A DNA stretch of 39,650 nt from Candidatus Methanoperedens sp. (GCA_027460585.1 JAPZAP010000111.1:1-39650), one strand, 5' to 3'. Shown: positions 8,581-17,593, counted from the first letter of the stretch. Notes: a model not told the origin generated them from the sequence alone. Made by a program: numbers and translations.

Positions 8581-8600
8581 TGATTCGTCTTGCTTTTAAA

Positions 8601-9296
8601 TTATTTTTCTTTCAATTTCCTGATATCCTTTTCAAGCATTTTGCGTTTTTTCTGGATCGCTGAAATACTATATTTATAATATCCCCAAATGATAACTGTG
8701 CTTATCAAAAGGAACCCGACAAAATATACTAACAGCTGTGTATTTTCCTTTTGATTATATTTCACCCTGATATTTTCACTGGAAGCATTATTCCAGATGA
8801 TAACTTCTCTTCCTGACGGGTCATGGGTAATATTATCCGGTTTTGGCTGCATATATCCCAGGAACATTGTGCCCGCTGTGTAATTAACAGGGAGGATGAC
8901 ACGTATTGTCCGGTTTATAGGCGGGGAATATGTAAAATCCTGCCCCCCTGGCAGTGAATAGGCAACATATCCTGAAAAATTCGAGCTGAAATTAAAATGC
9001 GCATAATTTCTTCCAAGCATGCTTATTATTGAAACATTAAAGCTGGCATTATTTCCCGAATAATCCACAGCAACAGGATTCTTGAACGTGTTAATATTAT
9101 CTAAAATCTGGTAGTCAAAAGATGTCCTGTTATTGATATTTTCTATAACCTGTGTTGAAGAGATATTCAGGTAAAAAATAGTGGTATTATTAAATCCTGG
9201 AAGTTCATATTGTGAAGAATTGCCTGTTTTGACCTGTGGGTTTATACACCCCTCCATAAGAACCAATAGCAATAAAAGGAAGAAGACTGATCTCAT
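8601..9296 (-). CDS. Predicted archaeal lipoprotein with C-terminal membrane anchor
   Basis: 231 residues. An N-terminal hydrophobic signal ends in a lipobox-like LMEGC (Cys 17). The ~160-residue exposed domain is rich in N-x-S/T sequons (more than ten), as in heavily N-glycosylated archaeal surface proteins. A transmembrane segment (about 188-208) and a basic coiled C-terminus facing the cytoplasm follow. The layout resembles the archaeal DUF5803 family, but that name is from memory and uncertain. It could tether or sense at the cell surface. The zinc-ribbon gene follows 20 nt downstream. Confidence 0.72.
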   Translation of the reverse strand: MRSVFFLLLLLVLMEGCINPQVKTGNSSQYELPGFNNTTIFYLNISSTQVIENINNRTSFDYQILDNINTFKNPVAVDYSGNNASFNVSIISMLGRNYAHFNFSSNFSGYVAYSLPGGQDFTYSPPINRTIRVILPVNYTAGTMFLGYMQPKPDNITHDPSGREVIIWNNASSENIRVKYNQKENTQLLVYFVGFLLISTVIIWGYYKYSISAIQKKRKMLEKDIRKLKEK

Positions 9297-9362
9297 TAAT
9301 GCACCACCTTAAAATACATCGAGACAGCCCTTATAGATTATCCTTACTGAAGACTTCATTTA

Positions 9363-11825
9363 TCATCCGAGAAGCTCAAAATATTCAGAAATCGTCGGGA
9401 TCCTTCCCAGAACTGCGATTATCGCGGCAAGTTCAGCCGAACCCAAATATACCTGGGCATTTTTTCCCATGCGGTTATCGAAATTGCGCGTGGATGTTGA
9501 GAACACAACTGCATTATCGGCTACCCGTGCCTGGTTACCCATGCAAAGGCTGCATCCGGGGATCTCTATTCTTGCTCCGAGTTCTTGTAACAGTGAATAT
9601 CCGCCTTTTTCCTTAAGGCTTTTTTCAATAAGCCTCGTGGGCGGGGCGACCCATAATTTTGATGTGATATGTCCTGCTTTTTCAATTATCTTTGATGCTC
9701 TTTCAAGATGTGTTATATCTAACATGCAAGAGCCGATAAATACTTCACCGATTTTTTGTCCGGATGCCTGCGAAAGTGGTTTTATGAAGTCCGGGTCATT
9801 GGGACATGCAAGGAGTGGCTCCGGAATTTCGGATAAATTGATCTCAATTATCCCTGCATATTCCGCATCCGGATCGGCTGCCAGCAAAACAGGGTCATTA
9901 AGCCAGTCCTGCATTGCTTTTATTCGCTTTTCCAGCGCATTTGCAGCATAGCCTTCTTTGACAAGTGATCTCAATATAGATATGTTAGTTTCAATGTACC
10001 TGACAACCTGTTCTTTTGACAGCTTTATCACACTGGCTTCGGCTGATCGCTCGGCGCTTGCATCTGTAAGTTCAAAAGCCTGCTCCACCGTAAGATCCGG
10101 AAGACCTTCCATTTCCAGTATTCTGCCGTTAAATATATTTTTCTTATTCTTTTTATCAAGAGTAAGCTGCCCCTGCTTCATTGCAAAATAAGGGATCGCA
10201 TTTACAACGTCGCGAAGGTAAATCCCCTTTTTAAGTTTGCCTTTGAATCTCACAAGCACACTTTCCGGCATGTCCAGAGGCATTACCCCAAGAGCCGCTG
10301 CAAATGCCACAAGACCGCTTCCTGCAGGGAATGATATCCCGATGGGGAAACGCGTGTGGCTATCCCCTCCGGTACCTATGGTATCGGGCAGGATCATACG
10401 GTTGAGCCATGAATGGATTATGCCATCGCCGGGTTTCAGGGCGACTCCTCCCCTGCTCTTGATAAACTGCGAAAGTTCATCGTGCATGATCTTATCGGCA
10501 GGCGTCGGATAAGCGGCTGTATGGCAGAAGGATTGCATGACAAGAGGCGCCTGGAATTCAAGACAAACAAGTTCTTTTATTTCATCTGCCGTCATCGGTC
10601 CGGTCGTATCCTGTGACCCAACTGTAGTTATTGCTGGAATGCATGATTGTCCCGGACGCACGCCAGGAATTCCGCATGCCTTGCCCACGATTTTCTGTGC
10701 AAGAGTATATCCGCGATCTGAATATTGAGGCCGCGCGACCTTTAAAAATATATCATAATTTACACCAAGCGCTTCCTGCGATTTTCGTGTGAGTTCTTTT
10801 CCTATGATGAGTGAAAGCCTTCCACCTGCCCTGTATTCATCAGGAAGAGTTTCCGGTTCGATGCCAAATGTCGTGATCTCTTCCCCGTTTTCGCCAGTTA
10901 TGCATCCCTGTTTGAAATCCAGGGTAACTACCATTCCTGACCGCAACGCTGAAACATCACATTTTACAGGAAGCGCTCCGCTATCGCGCGCTGTGTTAAA
11001 GAAAATTGGCGCTATCTGGCTTCCCAGGATCACTCCGCCCTTTCGCTTATTAGGAACACCGGGTATGTCTTCGCCTATCCACCAGATAAGGGAATTGGCT
11101 GCGGATTTTCTGCTGCTTCCTGTTCCCACGACATCAGCGGCAAAAGCTATCGGATATCCATTCTTTTTCAGTTCTCTTATTTCATCAAGCGCTCCAGGAT
11201 ATCGGTTCTCAAGCATGGAAAGGGCATGAAGGGGAATATCGGCGCGTGACCCTGCGCGTGAGGCAGGGGAAAGATCATCGGTGTTGACTTCTCCGGAGAC
11301 TTTGAAAATTGTCACGTTCAGGGTTTCGGGGATTTCCTGTCCTCTCGTGAACCATTCTGCTTTTGCCCAGCTTTCAAGGACTTTCCGTGCATTGGGATTT
11401 GTGGCAGAAAGTTTTTTTATCCGGTCAAAGAACCCGAATATCAGGATCGTGTTGGAAAGAGCATGAACAGCTTTATCTGAAAATTCATTATCATCGAGTA
11501 ATTCAATAAGCGTTTCGATGTTATATCCGCCTTTCATAAGCCCTAGAAGGGAGATGGCCTGCGCCGGCGTGAGTAATTTTGAACTTTTTTCCTTCAGGGC
11601 GATCTTTCTTAAGATATTTGCCTTTTCAAGAGCTGCCGGGTCAACTCCAGGTGGGATATGTTCCTTAAGGAATTTAAGAATAAGATCTTCATATCCGGCC
11701 GGGGGGTCAAAAACCAGAGCGCTGAGGGCTTTAACCAGTTGTGCATTAAGAGGAAGAGGTGGAATACCGGATTTTTGTCGATCTTCGATGTGAGCTTGAT
11801 ATGATTTCAGGATTTCAGGGATCAT
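9363..11825 (-). CDS. acnB: Aconitate hydratase B (AcnB type)
   Basis: 820 residues. The order is that of AcnB, not AcnA: an N-terminal HEAT-like helical domain (about 1-155), the swivel domain (about 165-340), then the Fe-S catalytic domains. The 4Fe-4S ligands are C700 (GSCMLD) and C758/C761 (IPGCSLCMGNQ); GGDSHTRFPIG and GSQDTTGPM are active-site segments. It interconverts citrate and isocitrate and can also hydrate 2-methyl-cis-aconitate in bacteria. It stands alone, with no citrate synthase or isocitrate dehydrogenase beside it, and would supply 2-oxoglutarate for biosynthesis in the incomplete TCA cycle of such archaea. A good Shine-Dalgarno is not seen before the ATG. Confidence 0.96.
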   Translation of the reverse strand: MIPEILKSYQAHIEDRQKSGIPPLPLNAQLVKALSALVFDPPAGYEDLILKFLKEHIPPGVDPAALEKANILRKIALKEKSSKLLTPAQAISLLGLMKGGYNIETLIELLDDNEFSDKAVHALSNTILIFGFFDRIKKLSATNPNARKVLESWAKAEWFTRGQEIPETLNVTIFKVSGEVNTDDLSPASRAGSRADIPLHALSMLENRYPGALDEIRELKKNGYPIAFAADVVGTGSSRKSAANSLIWWIGEDIPGVPNKRKGGVILGSQIAPIFFNTARDSGALPVKCDVSALRSGMVVTLDFKQGCITGENGEEITTFGIEPETLPDEYRAGGRLSLIIGKELTRKSQEALGVNYDIFLKVARPQYSDRGYTLAQKIVGKACGIPGVRPGQSCIPAITTVGSQDTTGPMTADEIKELVCLEFQAPLVMQSFCHTAAYPTPADKIMHDELSQFIKSRGGVALKPGDGIIHSWLNRMILPDTIGTGGDSHTRFPIGISFPAGSGLVAFAAALGVMPLDMPESVLVRFKGKLKKGIYLRDVVNAIPYFAMKQGQLTLDKKNKKNIFNGRILEMEGLPDLTVEQAFELTDASAERSAEASVIKLSKEQVVRYIETNISILRSLVKEGYAANALEKRIKAMQDWLNDPVLLAADPDAEYAGIIEINLSEIPEPLLACPNDPDFIKPLSQASGQKIGEVFIGSCMLDITHLERASKIIEKAGHITSKLWVAPPTRLIEKSLKEKGGYSLLQELGARIEIPGCSLCMGNQARVADNAVVFSTSTRNFDNRMGKNAQVYLGSAELAAIIAVLGRIPTISEYFELLG

Positions 11826-11957
11826 CCGGGTGTCTAATGGTGGTTATGGCTATTAATTTTACGATTAAAACTGGAAAATAATTCTGGTTATTTGCCGTAA
11901 CCAGAAATAAATCCAATCCTTGAAAGAATATACAAAAAAAAAGCGAGAAAAATTATA

Positions 11958-12086
11958 TTATTCCGAGCAATCCATACAGATGTATTTATCCATTAAGGAA
12001 TAATCACAAAATTCGAAATTAGCTTCCCCGCAATTCTCACATACCATTCTTTTCATTTCAAGTTCTGGCTGAGTTAAAGTTTCCAT
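11958..12086 (-). CDS. 42-residue zinc-ribbon microprotein
   Basis: A short gene easily missed by length cut-offs. It encodes 42 residues with two CxxC knuckles (C16/C19 and C37/C40) separated by 17 residues, the pattern of a single zinc ribbon. Support for it being real: a Shine-Dalgarno GGGTGAT (12091-12097) 4-5 nt before the ATG and a TATA-like CCTTAAATACT (12129-12119) about 38 nt upstream, giving a short leader. It lies between the acnB promoter region and comDE. Function is unknown; archaeal ribbons of this size often bind RNA polymerase, ribosomes or nucleic acid. Confidence 0.7.
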   Translation of the reverse strand: METLTQPELEMKRMVCENCGEANFEFCDYSLMDKYICMDCSE

Positions 12087-12210
12087 TCTAATCACCCAGT
12101 CTATAATGATTATTCATAGTATTTAAGGATTATTATAGTCATTATGATGAATTGTTGTGAGCATACATTTTTGAAAAACGAAATTATTGTATATGAAATG
12201 GGACACGCAT

Positions 12211-12226
12211 GGCACGGATCCGTGCC
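12211..12226. repeat. Perfect 16-bp palindrome downstream of comDE
   Basis: GGCACGGATCCGTGCC is a perfect inverted repeat; with a one-base bulge the arms extend to ATGG...CCAT (12208-12229). It lies 130 nt beyond the comDE stop and about 125 nt upstream of the zinc microprotein start. It may be an operator or a 3' RNA hairpin. No T-run follows in either direction. Confidence 0.6.
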
Positions 12227-12352
12227 CATCAAAATTATGAACACAATCTGTATTATTTTTTGCGTGTTTGTCGCTTTATCGATGACTAATGAGATATAAG
12301 GGGTCAATAAGTGATCTTAAATGCTCGTGCAAGACTTGAATTTTCATATATT

Positions 12353-13468
12353 TCATTTCCTCATTGCTTCTATGAACCTGTCCCTGATCTCCTTCGCCGA
12401 AAGAGGGATCTCCGGACATTTAGCATTTACCGGCCTTGCTATCACATGAATAAAACCAGTCTTTCTTTCCAAAGCTTTTCCCAATTCATCAGCAGTATGC
12501 ACTTTTACAGTATCCAAAATTCCACAACCTTTTGCAAGGAGTTCAAGGTCAACCTGGCTTTGTGTGCATGTTTCCTGGTTTCCTGTAGAACCATATGCAG
12601 CATTGTCTATCGCAATAATTGTCAGGTTTCGGGGATCCAAGGCGCCCATGCTGATAATCGCATTAGGATTCATAAGCAGGCTTCCGTCTCCATCAATGAC
12701 ATAAACATGCTTTTTTTGCACGAGCGCCAGGCCAAGTCCGATGGATGAAGCAAGCCCCATTGAACCAAGCATGTAAAAATTAAGCTTCCTGTCCTTTATT
12801 TCAAATAATTCCTTTGAAGGAATACCAAGGTTTGCGACGATGAGATCATCCGCAATATTTTCAGCGATCACCTTAATTGCATCATATCTTGTCAGAACCG
12901 GCTTCAGAATAGTACCACTGAATGTCAAATCGACATTCCTGGCGCATATCTCCACAGGCTTTGGAACTTCAGATGTTGAGCCTTCCCAGACAGCAGGAGA
13001 AATCAGGATAACATGGGGATGGGAGCAAACAAATGATTCTTTGATGGCTTCATCCAGTTTATCTATCTCTATTAGCGATTCAATGACCGTGAAATTTATC
13101 CCGGAAGCTTCAAGTATCGCGGGCAATTTTTTTCCAAACTGCCACTGGGCTTCAATAGATTCTTTATAAACGCCGCGCCAGCTTGCGATAATAGGCAGCG
13201 GGATACCATATGTGAGATTGAGAGAAAGAAGAGCATTTATCATGTTCCCGATCCCGGTGCTCTGGATAACCATGACCGGACGCCCCCCGCCAAGATAAGC
13301 CCCTGCGCAAATCCCGATGCCATTCTCTTCACGGGTGAGCGGGATGGTCTTTATGTTCCTGGCGATAATCGGTAGCAGCGCCTTGATCCTGTCACATGGC
13401 AAAGTCGCTGCAATATCAATTCGGTTATTTTTAAGGATATCAACGACTTTTTCTTCGGGAGTTTGCAT
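12353..13468 (-). CDS. comDE: Sulfopyruvate decarboxylase, fused alpha and beta subunits
   Basis: 371 residues: an N-terminal ThDP pyrimidine-binding half (about 1-165, ComD-like, with TREENGIGICAGAYLGG) joined to a C-terminal ThDP pyrophosphate-binding half (about 185-371, ComE-like, GDGSLLMNPNAI...IDNAAYGSTGNQ). It decarboxylates sulfopyruvate to sulfoacetaldehyde in coenzyme M synthesis. A ComDE fusion is the form known from Methanosarcinales, whereas Methanocaldococcus has two genes. It starts 15 nt after the cysteate synthase stop, forming a two-gene CoM operon. Confidence 0.94.
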   Translation of the reverse strand: MQTPEEKVVDILKNNRIDIAATLPCDRIKALLPIIARNIKTIPLTREENGIGICAGAYLGGGRPVMVIQSTGIGNMINALLSLNLTYGIPLPIIASWRGVYKESIEAQWQFGKKLPAILEASGINFTVIESLIEIDKLDEAIKESFVCSHPHVILISPAVWEGSTSEVPKPVEICARNVDLTFSGTILKPVLTRYDAIKVIAENIADDLIVANLGIPSKELFEIKDRKLNFYMLGSMGLASSIGLGLALVQKKHVYVIDGDGSLLMNPNAIISMGALDPRNLTIIAIDNAAYGSTGNQETCTQSQVDLELLAKGCGILDTVKVHTADELGKALERKTGFIHVIARPVNAKCPEIPLSAKEIRDRFIEAMRK

Positions 13469-13483
13469 TGATCAAAAACCGCT

Positions 13484-14794
13484 TTAGATTATTTCTTCAA
13501 GAGGAACATTTGCATTCTCGGCATACGCAGTTGGCTCTATCTTATGAAGATGATAATCACGCTCAACCCGTTTTACCCCGCCGCCCGTAATATTTAATAC
13601 AATATGATCATCCGGCTTGACTTTTCCTGCATCCACCGCTTCAATCAATGAAGCGACTGCGACGCCTGCCGGCGGGAAGATGTCAATGCCTTCCATTTCC
13701 TCGAAAAGATCCACGCCTTTCTTTGCATCGTTATTTGATATCGCATACATTATGCCATTCGTTGCACACATGGCATCATAGACGCCGCCGGGGACTGAAT
13801 ATGGCGGCTCCCGGTTGGAGAGAATGTCGGCATACATCTCATGAATGAGTTTCTTGGGCTCAGGCATATCTATATCTTTAATTATTTCACGCCGGCCTGC
13901 CTTCCATGCATTAAACATTGGCACAAATGGGAGGTTTTGTGAAAGATGAAGCTGTGGCAGGCCTTTACCGAACTTCCCATCGTCAACCAGGCGCATTGCG
14001 GCTTCCCATGCTGCAATTCCTCCTGTGCCGCTTCCGATGGCCTGGAAATAATGATCTGGCATCCTTTTCATAAAAACCGATGCATCAAGCATCACGGTTC
14101 CCATACCATCTCTTCGCGCCACGTTCCTTGCCCCGCCTTCCGCCTGCATACCGGGTGCGGCAGAAAGTCTTTCGGCAAGGTGTATTGAATCCGTATAATC
14201 ACATTTATTACCCATTTGTATAAAATGAATTGAATCTCTCGGCTTTTCAGGCAGCCACATCCTTGATGTGCCGCTTCCTGGCACGACTATATATACATCC
14301 ACGCCCGTCATCGCAGACACATGGGCAAAAGCCCGCGCCGTATTTCCTGCAGAAGCAAGAACCAGCGTTTTACCTGAGTTCCTGGATTTTGCAAGTGTCG
14401 GGAACGCCTCAAGCTCTTTAAAACTGCATGTTTTTATAAAGGCTCCTTTTTCAGGCCAGTAACCATTGAACCCGATAAAAAGATTCTTCAATCCCAGATG
14501 ATCGGCAAGTTCAGTGCTCCTGTAAGTGACCGGTCCCGCATCCGTGGTGATCAAATCATTGACAGGCAGCCAGTCATGGAACTTCCCTATGCCGGGTACG
14601 TTTTTCAATTCAAGTTTCTTAGTCCTGTAATTTGCTCTCAAAAGTCCATTATCTGAATCGCACTTGAGTCGGTTGTCAAAATAATTGGTTTTGCAGCTTG
14701 TACAGGTAAGCTCATACTTGAGATTCCCGGGTATTGAAATTGATGAGGGATGATTTGAAATGTTTCCGCAGCATACGGTTTCTCTTATTGTCAT
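13484..14794 (-). CDS. Cysteate synthase
   Basis: 436 residues, PLP fold type II and related to threonine synthase. A zinc-ribbon-like N-terminus (TCTSCKTNYFDNRLKC) precedes the PLP-lysine segment IKTCSFKELEAF; SAGNTARAF and GSGTGGIAAWE are substrate- and phosphate-binding loops. Cysteate synthase converts O-phosphoserine and sulfite to L-cysteate, which after transamination gives sulfopyruvate for ComDE. This route marks Methanosarcinales and Methanomicrobiales rather than the ComABC route. It is first in an operon with comDE. A TATA box 27 nt upstream predicts a leaderless mRNA. The aspartate-aminotransferase-like enzyme that completes the route is not adjacent; the one at 36.6 kb could in principle serve. 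Confidence 0.92.
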   Translation of the reverse strand: MTIRETVCCGNISNHPSSISIPGNLKYELTCTSCKTNYFDNRLKCDSDNGLLRANYRTKKLELKNVPGIGKFHDWLPVNDLITTDAGPVTYRSTELADHLGLKNLFIGFNGYWPEKGAFIKTCSFKELEAFPTLAKSRNSGKTLVLASAGNTARAFAHVSAMTGVDVYIVVPGSGTSRMWLPEKPRDSIHFIQMGNKCDYTDSIHLAERLSAAPGMQAEGGARNVARRDGMGTVMLDASVFMKRMPDHYFQAIGSGTGGIAAWEAAMRLVDDGKFGKGLPQLHLSQNLPFVPMFNAWKAGRREIIKDIDMPEPKKLIHEMYADILSNREPPYSVPGGVYDAMCATNGIMYAISNNDAKKGVDLFEEMEGIDIFPPAGVAVASLIEAVDAGKVKPDDHIVLNITGGGVKRVERDYHLHKIEPTAYAENANVPLEEII

Positions 14795-14816
14795 AATTAA
14801 TAGTTCCAGTTGATGA

Positions 14817-14825
14817 GTATATAGG
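14817..14825 (-). promoter_or_regulatory. TATA box of the coenzyme M operon
   Basis: Read on the minus strand, CCTATATAC is centred 27 nt before the ATG at 14794, the spacing of a leaderless archaeal promoter. The 300-bp region between this and the papain-like protease gene on the other strand holds no credible gene; it is AT-rich and contains the two divergent promoters. Confidence 0.6.
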
Positions 14826-15063
14826 TTTTTTCATTAGATGCATTAAATTGCCCTTTATGGGATATTTTGATATAAAAAAAATACAATTGTCCAATAGTTG
14901 TTGATTTTATATTGTCTTTCATTTCTGGGTTCCGTTAAACAAATCCAAAGGTGCGGTTCCAGTTCCAAAATCTATAAATAATAACAGAACATTTTTACAT
15001 GATGAGATGCTGGGTTTTTAATTAAAATTTAACAATGGTAACTGGAGAAAAAAACTAAACACC

Positions 15064-15108
15064 TATAAAATCAAAATAATTCATCTTAAATAGATAAATT
15101 AAAAGGAG
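15064..15108 (+). promoter_or_regulatory. TATA box and Shine-Dalgarno of the C1 protease gene
   Basis: TATAAAA at 15064-15070 predicts transcription start near 15092-15095. AAGGAG at 15103-15108 lies 8 nt before the ATG at 15117. Unlike many neighbours this gene has a leadered message. Confidence 0.55.
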
Positions 15109-15116
15109 AAAAAGAT

Positions 15117-15917
15117 ATGCCCGAACAAAAAAAAGTAACACCATCAACGAAAAGTGAGACGAAAAAATCAGGTTACGGCTGGGTTCCCGATTTGCCCGAC
15201 CATCGTGACATAATGTACGGTGCAGTGGTTAAGAAACCTGCCAAACTGCCGTCGTCTGTGGATCTGCGTCCCACGTGCTCAAAAGTAGAAGACCAGGGAC
15301 AGCTTGGAAGTTGTACAGGTAATGCCCTTGTTGGTGCATTGGAATTCCTGGAAAAGAAAGACAAAGTTACTTACATCGAATTGAGCAGATTGTTCATATA
15401 TTACAATGAACGCGTCATTGAACATTCAGTGGCATCGGATTCAGGGGCAATGATCCGTGACGGGATAAAAACTCTTAACAAACAGGGCGTATGTTCAGAA
15501 AAATGCTGGGCATATGATATCTCAAAGTTTACAGTGAAGCCATCTGCCACCTGTTACACAGAAGCTGCAAAACATAAGATTACATCCTACCAACGCATCC
15601 AGACAGTCGATGAAATGCGAACCTGTCTTGCTGATGGATATCCCTTCGTATTTGGTTTTTCGGTGTACGAAAGCTTTGAGTCACAGGAAGTCGCAAAGAC
15701 CGGAGTGGTTCCGATGCCGCAGTCCGGCGAGAAGCAGCTGGGAGGTCATGCTGTGGTAGGCGTAGGTTATGATGATTCCAAGAAAAGATTTATAGTACGC
15801 AATTCATGGGGAGTAGATTGGGGAATGAAAGGCTATTTCACAATTCCTTATGACTATCTTGCAGATAGGAACCTGTCCGACGATTTCTGGACAATCAGGC
15901 GGGGTGCAGGGATATAG
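15117..15917 (+). CDS. Papain-family (C1A) cysteine protease
   Basis: 266 residues with no signal peptide, so probably cytoplasmic. It starts with a short Lys-rich tail and the YGWVPDLPDHRD motif seen in many prokaryotic C1 peptidases. The catalytic set is complete: oxyanion-hole Gln60, nucleophile Cys66 (EDQGQLGSCTGNA), His211 (LGGHAVVGVGY) and Asn229 (VRNSWG). The stop (TAG, 15915) falls at the end of the catalytic domain, and a chagasin-like inhibitor domain follows immediately in another frame. One extra G in the GGG at 15909-15911 would join them into one protein, so this may be the first part of a frameshifted two-domain gene. Confidence 0.93.
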   Translation: MPEQKKVTPSTKSETKKSGYGWVPDLPDHRDIMYGAVVKKPAKLPSSVDLRPTCSKVEDQGQLGSCTGNALVGALEFLEKKDKVTYIELSRLFIYYNERVIEHSVASDSGAMIRDGIKTLNKQGVCSEKCWAYDISKFTVKPSATCYTEAAKHKITSYQRIQTVDEMRTCLADGYPFVFGFSVYESFESQEVAKTGVVPMPQSGEKQLGGHAVVGVGYDDSKKRFIVRNSWGVDWGMKGYFTIPYDYLADRNLSDDFWTIRRGAGI

Positions 15918-16249
15918 ATCCGATCCAATTTCGTGATGTACCCTCAAAGATCGAACTGATTGTCGGAGAAAAGTACAGATTAAGGTTAAAAGGACTTGGG
16001 GCGGCAGGCTACAATTGGGAATACCAAATTAAAGAAACTGAGAAAGTAGTATCCGTATCATCAGAATTTATAGATGATGGAACTAAGATCAGACCCATGC
16101 CCCCGGGTTATAGTCTGGATGTACTTATCACGATACAGGCTCTGGAACCGGGTCATGCAACAATTCACATTGTACAGCGCAGGGTGTGGGAAAAGGATAA
16201 ACTTCCTTTGAAAGAACATGTTATTGAAATCTTTGTAAAATCAGGATAA
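15918..16249 (+). pseudogene. Chagasin-like (I42) protease-inhibitor domain, frame-displaced from the C1 protease
   Basis: The -1/+2 frame is open from 15869 to the TAA at 16247-16249 and encodes about 110 residues after the protease stop. They match the I42 (chagasin) cysteine-protease inhibitor fold: IELIVGEKYRLRL strand, the GAAGYNWEY loop in place of NPTTGFxW, MPPGYSLDV in place of the GxGG loop, and QRRVWEKD in place of RPW, ending in EHVIEIFVKSG. There is no ATG, GTG or TTG near its beginning, so it cannot easily be translated alone. It is therefore a single-base indel, a true disruption, or a product of ribosomal frameshifting. It overlaps the end of the convergent CbiA/CfbB gene by 9 nt. 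Confidence 0.72.
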
Positions 16250-17593
16250 TCCTGATCTGTATTTACTGCATTGCTGCAGGAATTCATCAAATGAATTCGA
16301 AGCAGGATGGGTATGCATGTAACTTGCCATAGTATTATACTCCATCAGCCCATCCCGTCCTTCAAATATCCCTTTTCCCCTCTGTAATCGATATACAAAG
16401 CGCGCATCCCTGTCGCATTCTGTCGTGGAATAATGGAACTCATGCCCCCTTATTATCATGCCTTTTTTCGCGATCGGTGAATCCATAACGCTCTGTGCCT
16501 CAGTATATCCAAGAGCCTGGAGCTTCCCGGTCATCCGGGAACTTGCGCCAAGGACTCCTGCCATCCTGTAAGTACTATCGGTTTTGAGACTAGCACCCAG
16601 ATACAGGAGCGCGCCACATTCGCCATATATGGGCATCCCGTCTTGCGCTGCTCTTTTTATCTGATGGCGGGTGTTTGATGCTTCAAGTTCCTTTGCATAA
16701 AGCTCAGGATACCCTCCTCCAAGGTATATACCATCTACCTGCGGCAGCTTATCGCTCATGGGACTGAAAAAAACAAGCTCTGCTCCTGACCTTTTAAGTG
16801 AGTCAAATGTATCCTGATAATAGAAACAGAATGCGCTGTCATTTGCGATGCCTATTTTTACATTAAATTGCTCATGTTGCTCCTCAAAATTAAGTTCAGG
16901 TGCTTTAAAATTTCCTGCTATGCTTTTCAGTGCATCTATATCGATATGCTGTTCCATGAAATTTGCTAATTCCGCAATTTCACTGTTATTTTCATGTGCC
17001 ATCTCAAGACCCAGATGACGTGATGGGATCGAGAAAGTATTTTTTTTCGGGACTGCTCCAATGATGGGAATATCTATGCCAGCGCTGGTTAGCGAATCCC
17101 TGATAAGTTTAAAATGCCGGTCGCTGCCGATGTTATTGAGGATGATCCCCTGGATATTGACACCGCTGTCAAATTCAATATATCCTTTTACCATAGCGGC
17201 AGCACTTCTAGAAACACCGTGCGTATTAATTACAAGAATGACAGGAACCTTCAGGATCTTAGCAATATGCGCCGAACTTGCGATCTCGGTGGCATCAAGC
17301 CCGTCAAAAAGACCCATCACCCCTTCAATTATGCAAAAATCAGCGCCACTGGAACCTCGCACAAATGTTTCTATCACGCCCTTTTCACCCATAATGAAAC
17401 TATCAAGATTCCTTGATGGGAGGCCGCAAATTCGTGTATGGTGGGTCGGGTCGATGAAATCAGGTCCGACTTTAAATGGCTGTACCTTGAATTTCCTGGA
17501 AAGGGCGGCCATAAGTCCCATCGCTATAGTTGTTTTTCCAACGCCGCTGCCTGTTCCAGCGATCAGGAGAGCTTTTGTTTTAGAAATGGGCAT
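16241..17593 (-). CDS. cfbB: Cobyrinate / Ni-sirohydrochlorin a,c-diamide synthase (CbiA/CfbB family)
   Basis: 450 residues. The N-terminal dethiobiotin-synthetase-like ATPase has P-loop GTGSGVGKTT (about 13-22) and KVGPDFIDP; a C-terminal class I glutamine amidotransferase domain has the nucleophile in GECGALLYLG and RGHEFHYS. The family amidates the a and c acetate side chains of a corrinoid (CbiA) or of Ni-sirohydrochlorin in F430 synthesis (CfbB). The methane-metabolism context favours CfbB or a dual role, but sequence alone does not separate them and no other cfb or cbi gene is adjacent. It is convergent with the protease-inhibitor gene. Confidence 0.9.
   Translation of the reverse strand: MPISKTKALLIAGTGSGVGKTTIAMGLMAALSRKFKVQPFKVGPDFIDPTHHTRICGLPSRNLDSFIMGEKGVIETFVRGSSGADFCIIEGVMGLFDGLDATEIASSAHIAKILKVPVILVINTHGVSRSAAAMVKGYIEFDSGVNIQGIILNNIGSDRHFKLIRDSLTSAGIDIPIIGAVPKKNTFSIPSRHLGLEMAHENNSEIAELANFMEQHIDIDALKSIAGNFKAPELNFEEQHEQFNVKIGIANDSAFCFYYQDTFDSLKRSGAELVFFSPMSDKLPQVDGIYLGGGYPELYAKELEASNTRHQIKRAAQDGMPIYGECGALLYLGASLKTDSTYRMAGVLGASSRMTGKLQALGYTEAQSVMDSPIAKKGMIIRGHEFHYSTTECDRDARFVYRLQRGKGIFEGRDGLMEYNTMASYMHTHPASNSFDEFLQQCSKYRSGLS

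Noticed and set aside
12110-12307. 65-codon minus-strand open frame beyond comDE
   Set aside because: It spans the 16-bp palindrome and the promoter of the 42-residue zinc protein, with no start signal and no family features.
15915-15917. In-frame TAG at the end of the C1 protease as a possible pyrrolysine codon
   Set aside because: Methanosarcinales can use TAG for pyrrolysine, but reading through stays in a frame that stops soon after at TGA; the inhibitor domain is in a different frame, so recoding of TAG does not explain it.
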